A stretch of DNA of 52,867 bases from CAYLLD01 sp964425135 (GTDB lineage: Bacteria > Pseudomonadota > Alphaproteobacteria > Rhodobacterales > Rhodobacteraceae): assembly GCA_964425135.1 (NCBI GenBank), contig CAYRKW010000018.1:1-52867 (forward strand), written 5' to 3'. Made by a program: the position numbers and the translations under genes. Under the pieces are notes generated by a model. That model saw nothing but the letters and a program-made list of their open reading frames with translations. It was not told where the DNA came from and did not search any database. Of the stretch, positions 16,893-24,407 are shown in pieces (positions within the stretch are counted from its first letter, which is position 1; every line of letters begins with the position of its first letter).

Positions 16893-17705
16893 ATGGCGCA
16901 TGAAAAGAACCACGACTATCACATTCTAAACCCCTCAATCTGGCCCTTCCTCGGGGCGGTGGGCGCGTTCGTCATGCTGTTTGGAGGGGTCCTGTGGATT
17001 TCACCAAACGTCGAGAACAACCAACCCTTCGTGTTCCTCATGGGATTTGCGCTGGTCCTCTACGTCATGTTCTCATGGTGGTCTGAAGTGATCGAGGAAG
17101 CGCATGTCGGCGATCATACGCCTGTCGTCGTGATCGGTCTGCGCTACGGCTTCATCATGTTCATCATGTCCGAGATCATGTTCTTCGTAGCGTGGTTTTG
17201 GAGCTTTTTTAAGCACGCCATCTACCCCATGGGGCCGAACTCGCCCGCCGTCGATGGCGTTTGGCCGCCCGCTGGGATTGAGACGTTCGATCCATGGCAC
17301 CTGCCACTGATCAACACGCTTATCCTGCTGCTCTCAGGGTGTTTTGCAACATGGGCACACCACGCGCTCGTGCATGAAAACGACCGCGATCAAGTTCGCT
17401 GGGGTCTCATCGGTGCCATTGTTCTGGGGGTGATCTTCACCGTGCTGCAAGCCTATGAATATAGCCACGCGGCCTTTGGCTTCGCAGGTAATATCTACGG
17501 TGCCAACTTCTTCATGGCGACGGGCTTTCACGGCTTCCACGTCATCGTCGGTACGATCTTCCTCTTCGTCTGCCTGCTGCGCGTGCTGAAAGGCCACTTC
17601 ACGCCCGAGCGTCACATCGGCTTCGAAGCGGCAGCTTGGTACTGGCACTTTGTGGATGTGGTCTGGCTGTTCCTCTTCGCCGCGATTTACATCTGGGGCG
17701 GCTGA
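16893..17705 (+). CDS. coxC: Cytochrome c oxidase subunit III
   Basis: Subunit III stabilises the aa3 oxidase and its proton uptake path. The 270-residue protein has seven predicted transmembrane helices and family signatures such as FFVAWFWSFFKHAIYP, the GFHGFHVIVGTIFL helix and the C-terminal AAAWYWHFVDVVWLFLF. Two close ATG codons compete (16887 and 16893). The second was preferred because AAGGA then sits 8 nt upstream and the protein begins MAHEKNHDYHIL, the usual family N-terminus. A GC-rich hairpin lies between this gene and surf1. Confidence 0.95.
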   Translation: MAHEKNHDYHILNPSIWPFLGAVGAFVMLFGGVLWISPNVENNQPFVFLMGFALVLYVMFSWWSEVIEEAHVGDHTPVVVIGLRYGFIMFIMSEIMFFVAWFWSFFKHAIYPMGPNSPAVDGVWPPAGIETFDPWHLPLINTLILLLSGCFATWAHHALVHENDRDQVRWGLIGAIVLGVIFTVLQAYEYSHAAFGFAGNIYGANFFMATGFHGFHVIVGTIFLFVCLLRVLKGHFTPERHIGFEAAAWYWHFVDVVWLFLFAAIYIWGG

Positions 17706-17741
17706 TTGACCGAAGTTCAAACGGAAGTGTCGATTTGAGAT

Positions 17742-17763
17742 CGCGCGGGTCACAACCCGCGCG
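17742..17763 (+). terminator. GC-rich hairpin between coxC and surf1 (terminator or attenuator)
   Basis: CGCGCGGGT at 17742-17750 pairs perfectly with ACCCGCGCG at 17755-17763 around a 4-nt loop, giving a 9-bp GC-rich stem. The following CTCTTCGTTTC is only modestly T-rich, so partial termination or mRNA 3'-end stabilisation is more likely than a full stop. Confidence 0.55.
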
Positions 17764-17795
17764 CTCTTCGTTTCAACAGGGTGAATACTGCTAAG

Positions 17796-18485
17796 ATGAC
17801 GCGCAATATGATCGTTCCCATCCTGTTCGGCCTGGTCGGGGCAGCAATCCTGTGCAGTCTGGGCGTCTGGCAGATCAAGCGCCTTGCGTGGAAGAACGAT
17901 CTGATCGCGCAGATCGAAGCCAAGATCGACGCAGAACCCGTCCGCTTGCCGCAAACCCCGCGCCAGAGCGACGATGTTTATCGCGCTGTGATGGTCGATG
18001 GGACGCTCAAAGGACCCGAGGTGCATTACCTGACCAGCATCAAGGGCACAGGCCCTGGATTTCGCATCATCCGCGCCTTCGAGACCTCAGACGGGCGCGA
18101 TATCCTGATCGATCTTGGTTTCATTCGTGAGGCCGAGAAATCCACCCCGCGCCCCGCATCAGCGCATCAGGTCATCGGCAATCTCATCTGGCCCAACGAG
18201 ACCGACAGCTACATCCCCGACCCCAATCTGGAGCGGAACATCTGGTTTGCCCGCGATGTCGAAAAAATGTCCGCCGCACTCTCGACCGAGCCGATCATGA
18301 TTGCAGCGCGCGCACTCACCCCCGAACGCCCCGAAACCCCACAGCCTGTGACCGCAAGGCTCACCAACGATCACCTCGAATATGCGATCACATGGTTTTC
18401 CCTGATGGCGATTTGGATTGGTATGACCGCGTTTTTGCTCTATCGGATCAAACAAGCGCAAAGCAAAACGAACGAACTTTACTGA
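17796..18485 (+). CDS. surf1: SURF1 family cytochrome oxidase assembly protein
   Basis: SURF1 helps insert heme a into oxidase subunit I. The protein is 229 residues from the ATG at 17796. It has an N-terminal transmembrane helix with the signature LCSLGVWQIKRLAWKN, a central periplasmic domain (GTGPGFRIIRAFETSDGRDILIDLGFI) and a C-terminal helix (YAITWFSLMAIWIGMTAFLLY), the standard two-helix SURF1 topology. A GTG at 17781 is an alternative start. The 75-bp gap before it holds a hairpin and no room for a DUF983 gene, which often lies here in relatives. The stop overlaps the thrC ATG by one base (TGATG). Confidence 0.9.
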   Translation: MTRNMIVPILFGLVGAAILCSLGVWQIKRLAWKNDLIAQIEAKIDAEPVRLPQTPRQSDDVYRAVMVDGTLKGPEVHYLTSIKGTGPGFRIIRAFETSDGRDILIDLGFIREAEKSTPRPASAHQVIGNLIWPNETDSYIPDPNLERNIWFARDVEKMSAALSTEPIMIAARALTPERPETPQPVTARLTNDHLEYAITWFSLMAIWIGMTAFLLYRIKQAQSKTNELY

Positions 18486-19876
18486 TGCACTACATCTCCA
18501 CCCGCGGCCAAGCGCCCGAATTGAATTTCGAAGATGCGATGATGAGCGGGCTGGCCCGCGATGGCGGCCTCTATGTGCCGCAAAGCTGGCCGGATGTGTC
18601 GCTCGAAATCCCGTCGATGATCGGCAAATCCTATCAGGAGATAGCGCATCAGGTGATGCTGCCCTTCATCGGCGATACATTCACGCCGATCGAGTTTGAG
18701 GCAATCATCGACGGCGCCTACGCCAGCTTTCGCCACGCTGCCATTTGCCCGATCAGCCAGCTTGGCGCGAACGACTTCCTGCTGGAGCTTTACCACGGCC
18801 CGACACTCGCCTTCAAAGACGTCGCCATGCAGCTGATCGGCCAGATGTTTGAGGCCAGTCTCAAACGTCAGGGCAAGCGCCTGACCATCGTCGGCGCAAC
18901 CTCTGGCGATACCGGATCCGCAGCGATTGAGGCATTTCGCGGGCTTGAGAATGTCGATGTTTTTATCATGTATCCCCACGGCCGCGTCTCGGACGTGCAG
19001 CGTCGCCAGATGACCACAGCGGCAGAGGCCAACGTTCACGCGCTCGCCATTGATGGTGATTTTGATGCGTGTCAGGCGCGGCTCAAGGACATGTTCAACG
19101 ATCACGCCTTTCGCGACAGCACGCATCTGGCGGGCGTAAATTCGATCAACTGGGCGCGCGTCATGGCGCAAGTTGTGTATTACTTCACTTCCGCCCTCTC
19201 GCTCGGTGCGCCCCAGCGCCCCGTCGCCTTTACTGTACCGACGGGAAATTTCGGCGATATCTTCGCAGGCTATGTGGCAGGGCAAATGGGTCTGCCGATC
19301 GATCGCTTGATCGTGGCCACCAATCAAAACGACATCCTGCACCGTACCTTCGATGCGGGCGATCACCACAAGGGCGGGGTCACCCCGTCGATCTCCCCGT
19401 CGATGGACATCCAGGTCAGTTCCAATTTCGAGCGGCTCCTGTTCGATATGGTCGAGCGCGATCCTGCGCCGGTGCGGCAAATGATGGATGATTTGCGCGA
19501 CAACGGCGGGTTCGATCTACCGCAGGGCATGCAAAACCGTATGTCCGATAATTTCGCCTCTGGTCGCGCGAGCGAGGCGGAAACGCTTGCGACAATCACG
19601 CGCTATGCCAATACAACCGGTCGCAGCTTTTGCCCGCATACCGCCGTCGGCCTCCATGTCGCCGATGCGCTGCGCGGCGATCCGGCCATTCCGATGATCA
19701 CTCTGGCCACCGCCCATGCCGCGAAATTTCCCGATGCAGTGCGCGAGGCAACAGGCCGCGAGCCAGCATTGCCTGCGCATATGGCCGATTTATTCGAGCG
19801 AGAAGAACGATTTACCCGCCTTCCCGATGACCTTGAGGCGATCAAATCCCACATCATATCGGCGCGCACAAAATGA
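18485..19876 (+). CDS. thrC: Threonine synthase
   Basis: ThrC converts O-phosphohomoserine to threonine with pyridoxal phosphate. The 463-residue protein begins MHYISTRGQAPELNFEDAM, the class typical of proteobacteria and yeast. The PLP lysine is K111 in PTLAFKDVAMQ. The phosphate-binding glycine/serine run ATSGDTGSAA and the substrate segment FTVPTGNFGDIFAGYVA are intact. The start at 18485 was chosen because it overlaps the surf1 stop by one base and matches the family; a longer in-frame start inside surf1 was rejected. Hom, for the preceding steps of the pathway, is at 42011-43297. The gene is translationally coupled to the M16 protease (ATGA overlap). Confidence 0.95.
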   Translation: MHYISTRGQAPELNFEDAMMSGLARDGGLYVPQSWPDVSLEIPSMIGKSYQEIAHQVMLPFIGDTFTPIEFEAIIDGAYASFRHAAICPISQLGANDFLLELYHGPTLAFKDVAMQLIGQMFEASLKRQGKRLTIVGATSGDTGSAAIEAFRGLENVDVFIMYPHGRVSDVQRRQMTTAAEANVHALAIDGDFDACQARLKDMFNDHAFRDSTHLAGVNSINWARVMAQVVYYFTSALSLGAPQRPVAFTVPTGNFGDIFAGYVAGQMGLPIDRLIVATNQNDILHRTFDAGDHHKGGVTPSISPSMDIQVSSNFERLLFDMVERDPAPVRQMMDDLRDNGGFDLPQGMQNRMSDNFASGRASEAETLATITRYANTTGRSFCPHTAVGLHVADALRGDPAIPMITLATAHAAKFPDAVREATGREPALPAHMADLFEREERFTRLPDDLEAIKSHIISARTK

Positions 19877-21132
19877 ATGTACGCACCCGCACCCTGCCCA
19901 ACGGCTTTCGCATCGTTACGGAAAACATGCCCGGCCTCAAATCCGCATCGCTCGGCATCTGGGTCACTGCCGGGTGCCGCCACGAACGGGCCGATCAGAA
20001 CGGCATCGCGCATTTTCTCGAACATATGGCGTTCAAAGGCACCACGCGCCGGACCGCTCTGCAAATCGCCGAAGAGATTGAGGATGTTGGCGGGTATATC
20101 AACGCCTATACGTCGCGTGAGATGACCGCCTACTACGTGCGCGTTCTCGAAAACGACGTCCCGCTCGCCCTCGATGTGATTTCCGATATCGTGCTCAACC
20201 CGCTCTTTGATGCGCGCGAGATCGAAACCGAGCGCGGTGTCATCTTGCAGGAAATTGGCCAAACGCTCGATACGCCAGACGATATCATTTTCGACTGGTT
20301 GCAGGAAACGGCTTTCCCCGATCAACCCATGGGCCGCCCGATCCTTGGCTCTGCCGAACGTGTGCGCGCTTTCCACAAAACCGATTTTCAAGAGTTCGTT
20401 AACGCCAACTATCGCCCCGGTAACATGATCCTGTCCGCAGCGGGTGCTGTGGACCATGATGCAATCGTGGCGGCGGCGGAGGCAATCTTCGGCGGGCTCG
20501 CAACCCACGAGATGCCAAGCGCGCCACCTGCTAAAATCGCAGGCGGCGAGCACCGTGTTGAACGTGATCTGGAGCAGGCGCATTTTGCTCTGGCTCTGCC
20601 GTCCCCGTCCTTTGCGGACGACGATCTCTATGTCGGGCAGGTTCACTCCTCGATTATGGGTGGCGGCATGTCCTCGCGGCTTTTTCAGGAAATTCGCGAA
20701 AAACGGGGCCTCTGCTATACAATCTTCGCTCAAGCCAGCGCATTTGCCGACAGCGGTATGTTTACCATCTACGCAGGCACGAGCGGCGATACGATTGCCG
20801 AACTTGCTGAAGTCGCTATCGACGAATTGCGCCGCGCCAGCGATAATATTTCCGCGCAGGAAGTCACCCGTGCCGCTGTACAGATGAAAGCCGGTTTGCT
20901 TATGGGCCTCGAAAGCCCCGCCTCGCGGTGCGAGCGTTTGGCGCGCATGATCGCCATCTGGAACCGTGTTCCCGATCTTGAAGAGGTTGTCGCGAAAATC
21001 GACGCAATCGACGTCGAACAGACCCGAGCCTATGCACACAAACTCTGCAACGGCGCGCCTGCGCTTGCGCTCTACGGCCCCGTGGCAAAAGCCCCCGATG
21101 CGGCGCATCTTGGCGCGCGGCTGAACGGGTAG
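19873..21132 (+). CDS. M16 family zinc peptidase (processing-peptidase-like)
   Basis: The 419-residue protein resembles the catalytic beta subunit of mitochondrial processing peptidase. It has an N-terminal inverted zinc motif, H47-F-L-E50-H51, with the third ligand at E127 in ERGVILQEI. The lysine/glycine-rich MAFKGT follows the metal site. The C-terminal half is the usual inactive M16 repeat, with the GGGMSSRLFQEIREKRGLCY segment near residues 259-278. There is no signal peptide, so it is probably cytoplasmic. The substrate is unknown. Its ATG overlaps the thrC stop by 4 bp, and this thrC-M16 pairing is common in alphaproteobacteria. Confidence 0.92.
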   Translation: MNVRTRTLPNGFRIVTENMPGLKSASLGIWVTAGCRHERADQNGIAHFLEHMAFKGTTRRTALQIAEEIEDVGGYINAYTSREMTAYYVRVLENDVPLALDVISDIVLNPLFDAREIETERGVILQEIGQTLDTPDDIIFDWLQETAFPDQPMGRPILGSAERVRAFHKTDFQEFVNANYRPGNMILSAAGAVDHDAIVAAAEAIFGGLATHEMPSAPPAKIAGGEHRVERDLEQAHFALALPSPSFADDDLYVGQVHSSIMGGGMSSRLFQEIREKRGLCYTIFAQASAFADSGMFTIYAGTSGDTIAELAEVAIDELRRASDNISAQEVTRAAVQMKAGLLMGLESPASRCERLARMIAIWNRVPDLEEVVAKIDAIDVEQTRAYAHKLCNGAPALALYGPVAKAPDAAHLGARLNG

Positions 21133-21143
21133 ACCCCCAAGCC

Positions 21144-21725
21144 ATGCTCTTTTCGCGCCCGAACATTCGCATCGAGACCGAGCGCATGATCCTGCGACTG
21201 CCCAAGCTGTCCGACTATGCCGGTTGGCGCAATGTCCGGCAAAATGGCGCAGCATTCCTCGCCCCGTGGGAGCCGAACCGCGGCCCGGATCATTTGAGCA
21301 AACAGTCGTTTCGCCAGCGCGTCTACTGGTCGAGCCGCTCGACCCGCGACGGGCGATCCCTGCCGCTTTTTCTCTTCACGCATCAGGGTCAATTTTTGGG
21401 GGCGGCCACGCTCGACAATATCCGTCGCGGACCTGCGCAGATGGCAAATCTGGGCTATTGGATTGGTGAGGAATACGCTCGTAAGGGGTATATGAGCGAA
21501 GCGGTGCGCGCGATTGTCGATTACGGCTTTACCGAGCTTGACCTGTCGCGCATCGAAGCTGCATGCCTGCCCAAAAATGCCGCATCGCGTGGCTTACTGG
21601 AGACCTGCGGTTTCAAGTATGAAGGGGTAGCTCAGGCCTACCTGCAAATCGCCGGCCGATGGCGCACCCATGTGCTCTATGCAAACCTGCGCAGTGATCG
21701 GCGGGGGCGTAGCGACGCTGAGTAA
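21144..21725 (+). CDS. RimJ/RimL-type GNAT acetyltransferase
   Basis: The 193-residue protein is a GCN5-related N-acetyltransferase of the ribosomal-protein (RimJ-like) subtype. Visible features are IRIETERMILRLPKLSDYAGW at the N-terminus (strand beta1 plus helix) and the acetyl-CoA motif A segment YWIGEEYARKGYMSEAVRAI at about residues 112-131. The later IEAACLPKNAASRGLLETCGF matches motif B. It acetylates an N-terminal amine, possibly of a ribosomal protein; the actual substrate is unknown. It starts 11 bp after the M16 peptidase stop, so it closes the cox-thrC transcription run or is read with it. Confidence 0.88.
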   Translation: MLFSRPNIRIETERMILRLPKLSDYAGWRNVRQNGAAFLAPWEPNRGPDHLSKQSFRQRVYWSSRSTRDGRSLPLFLFTHQGQFLGAATLDNIRRGPAQMANLGYWIGEEYARKGYMSEAVRAIVDYGFTELDLSRIEAACLPKNAASRGLLETCGFKYEGVAQAYLQIAGRWRTHVLYANLRSDRRGRSDAE

Positions 21726-21779
21726 GTGACAATCCCTGATTTCACGCTATCATGAAGCTGAAATACGGGAGGAGTTCTC

Positions 21780-22586
21780 ATGCGTTTTCTCGCCATAGCC
21801 GCCGCGTTTGCCATGCTCGCCACCTCCGCTCAGGCCGAGCGTATCCCAAGCCACTGCATCGCTCTGTCACAAAATGTCAGCGGTGTGCAATATGCCGCCC
21901 TTGGTTCGTATCCCGAACTCTCGTCCGAAGAGGTGCGCTTTCACTTTGTTGGCCATTCGACATTCGTGATCGAAACGCCCGGTGATCACATGATCGCTAC
22001 CGATTACACAGGCCACGTCGGAACAGATCGCATTCCCGATGTTGTGACAATGAACCACGCGCATGACACCCATTGGACAGCCTTTCCCGACCCTGCGATT
22101 AAGCATGTGCTCAAAGGCTGGGTCACAGACGGCAAGCCCGCCGATCACTATGTCGATCTCGAAGACGTGGTGATCCGCAATGTCACCACCGATATTCGAG
22201 ACGGATTGGGCGGGCGTATTGAGAACGACAATTCAATCTTCGTGTTCGAGGCAGGTGGCCTGTGCATCGGTCACTTGGGCCACCTGCATCACGAGCCATC
22301 GGATGAGCAATACGCCATGATCGGCCGGCTTGATGTGGTGATGGCGCCGGTCGATGGCGGACGCACGGTGGATGTCGGAACGATGATCCGGATCCTCAAG
22401 CGGGCAAAAGCCTCCATTGTGCTGCCGATGCACTGGTGGGGCGATGGCTCGCTTAACTATTTCACCAGCCAGATGAGCGATGAGTTCGATGTTGAGCGCC
22501 CGGAGGGTAATTCGCTCACCGTCACCTTGCGCGATCTTCCGCGCCGCCCCAAAATCGTGATCCTCCAGCCAAATGGCATCAAGTAG
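21780..22586 (+). CDS. Secreted metallo-beta-lactamase-fold hydrolase
   Basis: This 268-residue protein has a clear Sec signal peptide (MRFLAIAAAFAMLATSAQA, cut before ERIP) and then a metallo-beta-lactamase fold of the UlaG-like kind. Metal-site features include VGHSTFVIET near residue 58, NHAHDTHW near residue 88, GHLGHLHHEPS near residue 161 and LPMHWWGDGS near residue 216. The first HxHxDH is changed to HAHDTH, so metal binding may differ from standard lactamases. The periplasmic substrate is unknown. A strong ribosome site (GGGAGGAG) precedes the ATG. The gap of about 54 bp from the acetyltransferase could hold a promoter. Confidence 0.8.
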   Translation: MRFLAIAAAFAMLATSAQAERIPSHCIALSQNVSGVQYAALGSYPELSSEEVRFHFVGHSTFVIETPGDHMIATDYTGHVGTDRIPDVVTMNHAHDTHWTAFPDPAIKHVLKGWVTDGKPADHYVDLEDVVIRNVTTDIRDGLGGRIENDNSIFVFEAGGLCIGHLGHLHHEPSDEQYAMIGRLDVVMAPVDGGRTVDVGTMIRILKRAKASIVLPMHWWGDGSLNYFTSQMSDEFDVERPEGNSLTVTLRDLPRRPKIVILQPNGIK

Positions 22587-22652
22587 CCATGTGCGCTTGA
22601 GCCTGATGCGCTCCAGCGCTACCTCTTGCGCGCGTTGAATGCGGAGCGGCGG

Positions 22653-24068
22653 ATGAACGAAGACAGCCACAGGGCACTGAAACAAAAACTCGAAACCAGT
22701 TTGCCCGATATGCTCGCGACGATGGAGCCGCGATATCTTGAAGAGCCGCGTGGTTTCTATCACGGCAACGCACTGGCTCTTGCCAAACCGCGAAGCACAG
22801 GCGATGCCCAAAAGCTGGTCGCGTATTGCCGGGATGAGAAAATCGGTCTCATCCCATATTCCGGCGGCACAGGCCTCGTGGGCGGGCAGGTCAATATCGC
22901 CGATCGCGCGGTGATACTGGTGTCGATGGAACGTATGAGAGCCATCCGAAAACTCGATGTCGAAGACCGCTCCGTCACCGCCGAAGCGGGCGTCATTCTC
23001 GCGGAATTGCACGCTGCCGTGGCCGAGCACGACCTGATCTTCCCACTCTCGCTTGCTTCCGAAGGATCATGCCGCGTGGGCGGGTTTACGTCGACAAACG
23101 CTGGCGGGTTGAACGTGGTCCGCTATGGCAATACCCGGGCCTTCACGCTGGGAATTGAAGCGGTGCTGCCCAATGGCGAGGTGCTGAGCGATCTGAAAAC
23201 CCTGCGAAAAGACAACACCGGATATGATCTTCGCCACCTTTTGATTGGCGCAGAAGGCACGCTTGGTCTGATCACTGCAGCGTCGTTTGCACTTGCCGAA
23301 AAGCCAGCGCAGACGACGACCGCTCTGCTTGAGGTCGCATCGCCAAGCGCGGCGCTGTCGGTGCTTCGGGGGGCACAAAACCAATTTGGCGACAGTGTCT
23401 CCGCTTTTGAACTCATCAACCGCGAAGGCGTCCGCTTCATCGAAGAAACCATGCCCCAACACGTCCTCCCACCAATCTCGCAGGCGCCCTGGCATGTCAT
23501 CGTCGAGTTGGGCGCCGGAAAAGGGGCCAACTTGCAAGACCGGTTCGATGCCGCGCTGGCGGATTGGTCCGAGGATGGGCTGGTGCAGGACGGTTTTGTC
23601 GCCCAATCCCTGACCCAAGCGCGAACCATTTGGAGCATGCGCGAGACCATCCCGGAGGCAAACCGTCTGGTCGGCGCCATCGCCTCGCATGACATTTCCG
23701 TACCCATCAGCGACGTGCCGCGTTTCATTGATGCAGCCGCCGAAAAAATCGCAAAGTTCAACTCGGATCTGAGGATAAATTGCTTCGGCCATCTGGGCGA
23801 CGGCAACCTGCACTACAACGTCTACCCGCCCAAAGGCGCAAAGAAATCAGACTATAGTGAGCACAAGTCGCAAATAACGCGTTTGATCCATGATCTTGTC
23901 TGGGAATTTGACGGATCGTTCAGCGCAGAGCATGGTGTCGGCCGCCTGAAAATTGGTGATCTGGAACGCTATGGTGATGCTGGAAAACTGTCGGCGATGC
24001 GACTGATAAAACAGGCGCTTGATCCGTGTAATATCATGAATCCGGGCGCTGTGATTAACACCAGCTGA
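22653..24068 (+). CDS. FAD-binding D-2-hydroxyacid dehydrogenase (D-lactate/D-2-hydroxyglutarate type)
   Basis: The 471-residue protein belongs to the FAD_binding_4 / FAD-oxidase C-terminal family, which includes GlcD, Dld and D-2-hydroxyglutarate dehydrogenase. The FAD pyrophosphate motif is IPYSGGTGLVGGQ (about residue 68), with GSCRVGGFTSTNAGGLNVVRYG near 145. The C-terminal domain has the metal-binding segment CFGHLGDGNLHYNV near 378 and the end signature SAEHGVGRLKIGDLERYGD. Electrons would go to ETF or the quinone pool. Which hydroxyacid is used cannot be read. An in-frame TTG at 22626 is an alternative, but the ATG at 22653 has GGAG 7 nt upstream. The 3' flank holds three hairpins. Confidence 0.88.
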   Translation: MNEDSHRALKQKLETSLPDMLATMEPRYLEEPRGFYHGNALALAKPRSTGDAQKLVAYCRDEKIGLIPYSGGTGLVGGQVNIADRAVILVSMERMRAIRKLDVEDRSVTAEAGVILAELHAAVAEHDLIFPLSLASEGSCRVGGFTSTNAGGLNVVRYGNTRAFTLGIEAVLPNGEVLSDLKTLRKDNTGYDLRHLLIGAEGTLGLITAASFALAEKPAQTTTALLEVASPSAALSVLRGAQNQFGDSVSAFELINREGVRFIEETMPQHVLPPISQAPWHVIVELGAGKGANLQDRFDAALADWSEDGLVQDGFVAQSLTQARTIWSMRETIPEANRLVGAIASHDISVPISDVPRFIDAAAEKIAKFNSDLRINCFGHLGDGNLHYNVYPPKGAKKSDYSEHKSQITRLIHDLVWEFDGSFSAEHGVGRLKIGDLERYGDAGKLSAMRLIKQALDPCNIMNPGAVINTS

Positions 24069-24093
24069 GGCGAGCTAAGCCCTTGAATCTAAA

Positions 24094-24123
24094 GCGTCCT
24101 CCCTGAGGGATCAGGAAGGACGC
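24094..24123 (+). terminator. Long hairpin after the D-2-hydroxyacid dehydrogenase gene
   Basis: A 13-bp stem with one mismatch pairs 24094-24106 with 24111-24123 around a GGGA loop; arms begin GCGTCCT and end AGGACGC. It starts 26 bp beyond the stop codon. No T run follows, so it may stabilise the mRNA 3' end or form part of a small RNA. Confidence 0.6.
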
Positions 24124-24128
24124 GAAGG

Positions 24129-24181
24129 TCAGACAGCGAGTCTGAATTTGCAAGCAGGCCCCGGTACATGGGGCACCTTTT
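24129..24181 (+). other. Two further stem-loops in the 339-bp gap 24069-24407
   Basis: A 6-bp stem TCAGAC/GTCTGA (24129-24134 and 24140-24145) is followed by a 5-bp GC stem GCCCC/GGGGC (24158-24162 and 24170-24174) and then ACCTTTT, which could terminate transcription. Together with the hairpin at 24094 this makes three stem-loops in 90 bp. The remainder of the gap, up to the ompA-like promoter, is AT-rich, and I see no open frame of coding character in it. A small RNA is possible but only inferred. Confidence 0.4.
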
Positions 24182-24349
24182 GTATATTCGTAAATTAGCT
24201 AACAAAAGATTACCAAACCAATCTCTGTGGCCTTGCATCACGATTTTTTTTGCCCGCAAAATCCTTCTGCGCGAAACACGGCAAACCGTCCCAAATTGGC
24301 ACGAATACTGTGAAGAGAGGCGTCAATAGTGCAAACAGGCGACTATTGG

Positions 24350-24378
24350 CTCGCACATCTCAAGAGTTTTGCTATAGT
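24350..24378 (+). promoter_or_regulatory. Possible promoter for the OmpA-domain gene
   Basis: TATAGT at 24373-24378 is a good -10, 29 bp before the ATG. The only -35 at normal spacing is the weak CTCGCA at 24350-24355. Confidence 0.35.
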
Positions 24379-24407
24379 GCCGCAAAAGAGATCCAACGGA
24401 GAGTAAT

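Noticed and set aside
19603..21255. Open frame of 550 codons on the minus strand opposite thrC and the M16 protease
   Set aside because: It is a shadow of two well-supported genes and has no recognisable domain or ribosome site.
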